Notes under the pieces: generated by a model
Database searches by the model: none
The model's input: the letters and a program-made list of their open reading frames with translations, nothing else
What the model was told of the DNA's origin: nothing
Assembly (NCBI GenBank): GCA_003255025.1
Contig: QANY01004715.1
Location: forward strand, 42,501-106,500
DNA length: 64,000 nt
From: Datisca glomerata
Taxonomy: Eukaryota; Streptophyta; Magnoliopsida; Cucurbitales; Datiscaceae
Direction of reading: 5' to 3'
Shown here: one piece after another, positions 60,106-64,000 of the stretch
How the letters are laid out: each line of letters starts with the position of its first letter
How positions within the stretch are numbered: position 1 is the first letter of the stretch
Made by a program: the position numbers and the translations under genes

Positions 60106-61000
60106 TTTATTGTGAAAGTCAGATATGTAATTTAAAGATCCTAAAAATCTTTACAACTGTGTTTTATTTAGGATTTCATTGGGGAATTTGTCAGTAAATT
60201 GTATCACCCTATCAATTGGCTTAATTATAGAATGGTATATTGCAAATCCTAGGAATCTAACCTTAGATTGAAATAACCTAATTTTACTTGTAGAGATAGC
60301 TAAACCATTTTATTTTATTATCTTAGCAAATTATTCAAGATGTCTCCAATGTTATTCTATTGATTTAGAGAAAATAAGCACATCATCAATGTAAACAATT
60401 GAGAAATCAGTAAATTGATTAAATATTTCATTCATTATATTTTGAAATTCACTGGAGCATTTTTAAGCCCAAAGGGCATTACGTTACATTCGTAATGGCC
60501 GAATGGTGTTATAAATGCAGTTTTATATTTATCATCTTCATTTATCTGGATTTGTCAAAATCCAGATTTCATGTCAAATTTAGATAATACCACTGCATCT
60601 CCCGGCCTATTTATCAAGTCCTTTTTGCTTTGGTATTGGATATCTTATCTATTCTAAAATATTATTAAGGGGCTTATAATTGATCACCAAACGAGGAACT
60701 CCCCATTTACTTTCACTTGCCTTTTAGACATAAAAGGCCGAGCAGGACTAAGGAGACTTGTTCCTTCTAATAATATTTTTATTGAGAAGAACTCAAGAAT
60801 TTTAGAATTCATCTGAATTGGTCTTGCTTTTGTTGGGATATTCTTCTCATCAAATCCCTTAATATAAGGCAGAGCAGTATGTTGTTTTCTATGCCAAAAA
60901 GCATTAGAAATAGCAGAACATAATTCTTTACGAATTTTGTGTTCAAATATTTTAATTTTGTTTTGAAAAATAGGACTTTGAAGTTGTTCTTCGCTTCTCT
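60106..61000 (-). pseudogene. Pararetrovirus copy 2 reverse transcriptase, broken; YIDD kept
   Basis: VYIDDVLIFS is intact (about 60375-60400). This copy retains the approximately 30 bases near 60470-60510 that copy 1 lost. Frame damage near 60440 and 60790 separates the palm from the N-terminal block. Confidence 0.86.
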
Positions 61001-61019
61001 TGAATTTTAATTCATCCTG

Positions 61020-61480
61020 TAAAAAATACAGTTGTTTTCCTTTATAAGAAATTAATTTTATGGATTTTGAATTGATTTTTCTTTTAAGGTTTCTAACTTT
61101 TCATTGTGAGGAAAAGAAAGAAATTTGAATTTTATAGGTTTATTCATGACATAGGTAATTATTCCATCATACTCCATTGAAAATGGATATAACATAACAA
61201 TAAATGGTAAACCTAGAATAATTTTGCCAGTCATAGTTTTTACTAAGACAAATGATGTTTTGAAACATATATTGTGTTGACAAATATGGACTGTGGGTAT
61301 TTCATAATTGATATGCATATGAGTACCATTGGCAGATGACACAAATTCTTTTGTCTTCTTGTAGTACTTGGTTGGAACTAATTATTCCTTCATACAATTC
61401 AAATATACTCCTGAATCAATAAGAGCCAGTGTCGTGAAATCAAAATCTTGAATAATTATTCTAATCATTATGTGCCATTT
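61020..61480 (-). pseudogene. Pararetrovirus copy 2 protease, broken; DSG kept
   Basis: ALIDSGVYLNC (about 61390-61430) retains the catalytic DSG that copy 1 lost, but a stop follows within about ten codons. The frame 61058-61342 contains the second protease block with ILGLPFIVM. Confidence 0.82.
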
Positions 61481-63130
61481 TTTTTATTTTGATGTGATTG
61501 AGTATTTGGATGAAGTTATCATCGTTTTGACTGTTAATAATAGGTTCTTCAACCTCATTATCAAAAATTAATAATTTACTAGGTTCGTTAGATTCTTGTT
61601 TATTAATTAAATTGTCTATTTTAAAAGGTTTAATTCTTCTTTCATTTTCGTGTTTGAATTTTTTAATTCTTTTTTTTCAAGTTTAATATTTTTAATCTCT
61701 TTTTGAAGTTCCTGCAAGGCAACTTTTTTTTCCTTTCCTTTAACCTTATTGTATTTTAAAGGGTTTGTGAAAGGCATGCAGTATTGTTATTATTAGACTT
61801 AGTATTTTTTTTTAGAATTACTTTCCTAATTCTTTCAAGATAATCTTGTTTTAATTTTAGATTTTCAATTTTACTAATTAAGTCTCAAAAGGTTTTCTTG
61901 TTCTTCATTTTTATTTAAGACATTTAGTTTTTGGCAACAACTATCCCTACACCCCATAGTGATATTAGGAGAATCATTGTCAGAACTTGAAGAGTTATAT
62001 TCAGAGGATTTAGGTTATTCAAATTCCCCTAAATATCCACCATCACTTTCATAATAATCTATTGTTTCTAAGATTCTAAACAATTCTTGTTTATCTTCTT
62101 CAGAAAATTTTAATCGGTTAATTTTATTTTTAACTTGGCGAGTATTTGAAAAATGACCACTCTGGATACGTTTAAAACATTTAAATTTACTTTTATCGGT
62201 AAATTTTCTATTGGAATTATTATTTTTAGAGAAACGTTTGTTAATATTTTTAATCTTTGAGAAGTATTGATAAAAAAATTCATTTTATTTTTGTTGTAAT
62301 TTCTCCTATAGGGCTTATGAGACCTTCTTCGGCTTAAGTGAGACTATTTCCTATTTTTTCTGGGAATGGACAATAGAGAGTAAACCATATTACTCACAGA
62401 AATTGCATAATTCGTATTTGGTAGTTTTACTTTCCTTTTTAATTTGTTTATTAGTTTTCATTTCAACTCACAATTTTAAACCTTCTTTTTGTATTATAGT
62501 AATTATTGTTCCATAAGTCATATTATCATAGTCTATATCACCTAGGTCATTACTTAGTTTGGGTGCGAATAGATTAGGTAATCCATTAATGAATTTTTCT
62601 TTCCAAAAGGGTTGATTACTATCATCCCTTAACATTACTCTAGATAAGAATATATTTTTATACCAAGTGAAATCACTTAGGATTGGACAAAGTTAATTGA
62701 TCATGAATACGTAAAGTAATATTACTTGGCGGACCAATGAAGTGTTCAATTATTGTACTGAGAAGTGTATTGATAGCATCATGTATTGTTTCCTGATTTT
62801 CTCCAATAATTGGGGTTCCTTCAGCATCAATCTCTACTGCTGAAAGAATGGTAATTTGCATCGTAATTCTTCTATGAGGTGTTTTCCCACCAGGAATGAA
62901 GCATTCATGTGAATCTTGTGATTAAGAGTTGGATTACCTCATTTTGAGGTAGACTGTGTGTGGTGATGTAGCTTTTGGCCACCATTGCCATATGTTGCAA
63001 TTTATTGAGAACTTCCTGCACAAAAAGTCCATCAATATTCCATTCATACAATTTTTCTGTAGATACAGAAAATTGATTAACGAAAGAAGATCAGCAATTT
63101 GAATATCTAGTGGTATAGGCTTCTTATGCC
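61481..63130 (-). pseudogene. Pararetrovirus copy 2 coat protein core and zinc finger, broken
   Basis: Zinc finger near 62135-62180 reads CFKRIQSGHFSNTR, with two of the Cys ligands replaced by Arg. The capsid core is at about 62570-62960, with QITILSAVEIDAEGTP in frame 62673-62861. The 19-base duplication of copy 1 is absent. Confidence 0.8.
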
Positions 63131-64000
63131 ATTTTCTTTCTAATTTATTAATTCTAAATTTTTAAATGTATCTTCAATATTGTTAATTTTTTAAGATTCA
63201 TGGGTTGTGGATGACTCATAGGAGGATTCTCTCCTATGGCTATCTGACTCAGAATTATTGTCTTGTTTAATAACCTTAACAGAAGAAAATGATTCTACAA
63301 ATTTATTTTTCAATTCTTGAAGCATTTTATCTATTTGTTTATGTGAAATATTTATTAAAGAATTTTCTTCCAGAGCTTCATTAGTTTTAGGTGCATGTAG
63401 ATCATCAACCTTATTCTCAAATTTATCTAATTATTTACCTATTGTAATTAAACTTTGATTGGTGTAATTGAGTTGTTCAACTACATTTTTATTAAGTTCT
63501 TATTCCTTTATAATCTTGAAATGAGAAGCAATGATTAAAGAATTTTTATGATTAATCATAATTTTTTCAGGAGGAGGATGACTGACAGACACTACACTTG
63601 AGTCTTCCTTGACCCCTTTATATTTGAAATTACTTTGATATTTTTCTCATAAATATCCTTGATATAATCAAGGAAAAATATATCAACTCTAAATTCTTGC
63701 ATGAATGTCTTCCAATCAGCAAGTATGATTCTCTTTTGGTCCATATTGTATTTTTCTCTGAACCTATTACGTCTATCAAGATTGGTTGGTCATCATTGTG
63801 TTGGGTTATCCTTTCTCAATCTTATTTATATTCTTGACCTAGGGTTCCTATTCAGGACTAAGAATTGAGGATTAACACGATGAAGGTTTTCTTGGAAATC
63901 AGATTTAGTAGGTGCTTTGAATTAGTCAGATTGTTCAAACTTATTATCAAAGATTGGCTGACTAGCTTGAGAACTTGTGGCTATGCCTTTAAATCTTAAA
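63131..64000 (-). pseudogene. Pararetrovirus copy 2 region upstream of the coat protein
   Basis: Colinear with 22113-23070 of copy 1: Lys/Glu/Ser-rich, no enzyme motif, a probable MDQKR start near 63740 and many frame breaks. It runs off the window edge. Confidence 0.65.

Larger units (their letters stand above)
58268..64000 (-). mobile_element. Endogenous pararetrovirus copy 2, partial
   Basis: Colinear with copy 1 (17148 to about 23000) on the same strand. It starts at the end of the downstream ORF, so promoter, poly(A) signal and primer site are missing here, and continues past the window before the movement protein. The two copies differ at many positions and carry different frame breaks, so both are dead. 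It adjoins the truncated LTR of copia C. Confidence 0.87.

Noticed and set aside
1..64000. CRISPR arrays, tRNA or rRNA genes, operons
   Set aside because: No regularly spaced repeat array, no tRNA cloverleaf and no rRNA sequence were recognised; the tRNA-like matches seen are short retroelement primer sites.

Overview
This window looks like nuclear DNA from a plant, most likely a eudicot. It is AT-rich, has no operons or intact host genes, and is filled with plant-type transposable elements and endogenous pararetrovirus DNA. I find no single-copy host gene. Every recognisable coding stretch is reverse-transcribing element DNA, and almost all of it is broken by stops, frameshifts, deletions or later insertions. 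The species cannot be named from this sequence.

Layout. 1-3128: AT-rich spacer with GA and AT low-complexity tracts and a 31-bp-arm hairpin. 3129-12784: a complete Ty3/gypsy element on the minus strand (LTRs 3134-3626 and 12301-12779, TSD TTACC). It has gag-PR-RT-RNase H-INT plus an extra plus-strand, apparently intron-containing ORF between INT and the 3' LTR, as described for the Tat lineage. 12785-16340: AT-rich spacer. About 16340-24460: a nearly complete endogenous pararetrovirus (Caulimoviridae, petuvirus-like organisation) on the minus strand, with movement protein, coat protein, zinc finger, protease, RT, RNase H and a downstream ORF, followed by a TATA box, poly(A) signal and a tRNA-Met-type primer site. 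25976 onward: a CACTA-like transposon end, split by a complete Ty1/copia element A (26201-31448, minus strand, TSD CTAAG).

34262-58268 is a nested stack. A LINE (plus strand: ORF1 34378-35615, ORF1 end and ORF2 start 42896-43741) holds a 5'-truncated copia element D (plus). Inside the D integrase lies an internally deleted copia element B (minus, 36244-40060). Inside the right LTR of B lies a 1.85-kb solo LTR (38123-39970, TSD GCAAG). At 43742 the LINE is cut again by copia element C (plus, LTRs about 1.3-1.9 kb). C is split between gag and protease by related copia element E (minus, 47410-53405) and by an unidentified 1.1-kb segment.

58268-64000 is a second, diverged copy of the pararetrovirus on the same strand. 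It is fused to the 3' LTR of C and runs off the window.

The elements are parasites stacked in one another, so they do not form a pathway. Boundaries and TSDs allow the relative order of insertion to be read: LINE, then D, then B, then the solo-LTR parent; LINE, then C, then E. The most noteworthy points are the spliced antisense gene of the gypsy element, the regulatory region kept in pararetrovirus copy 1, and rearrangements inside elements A, B and E.
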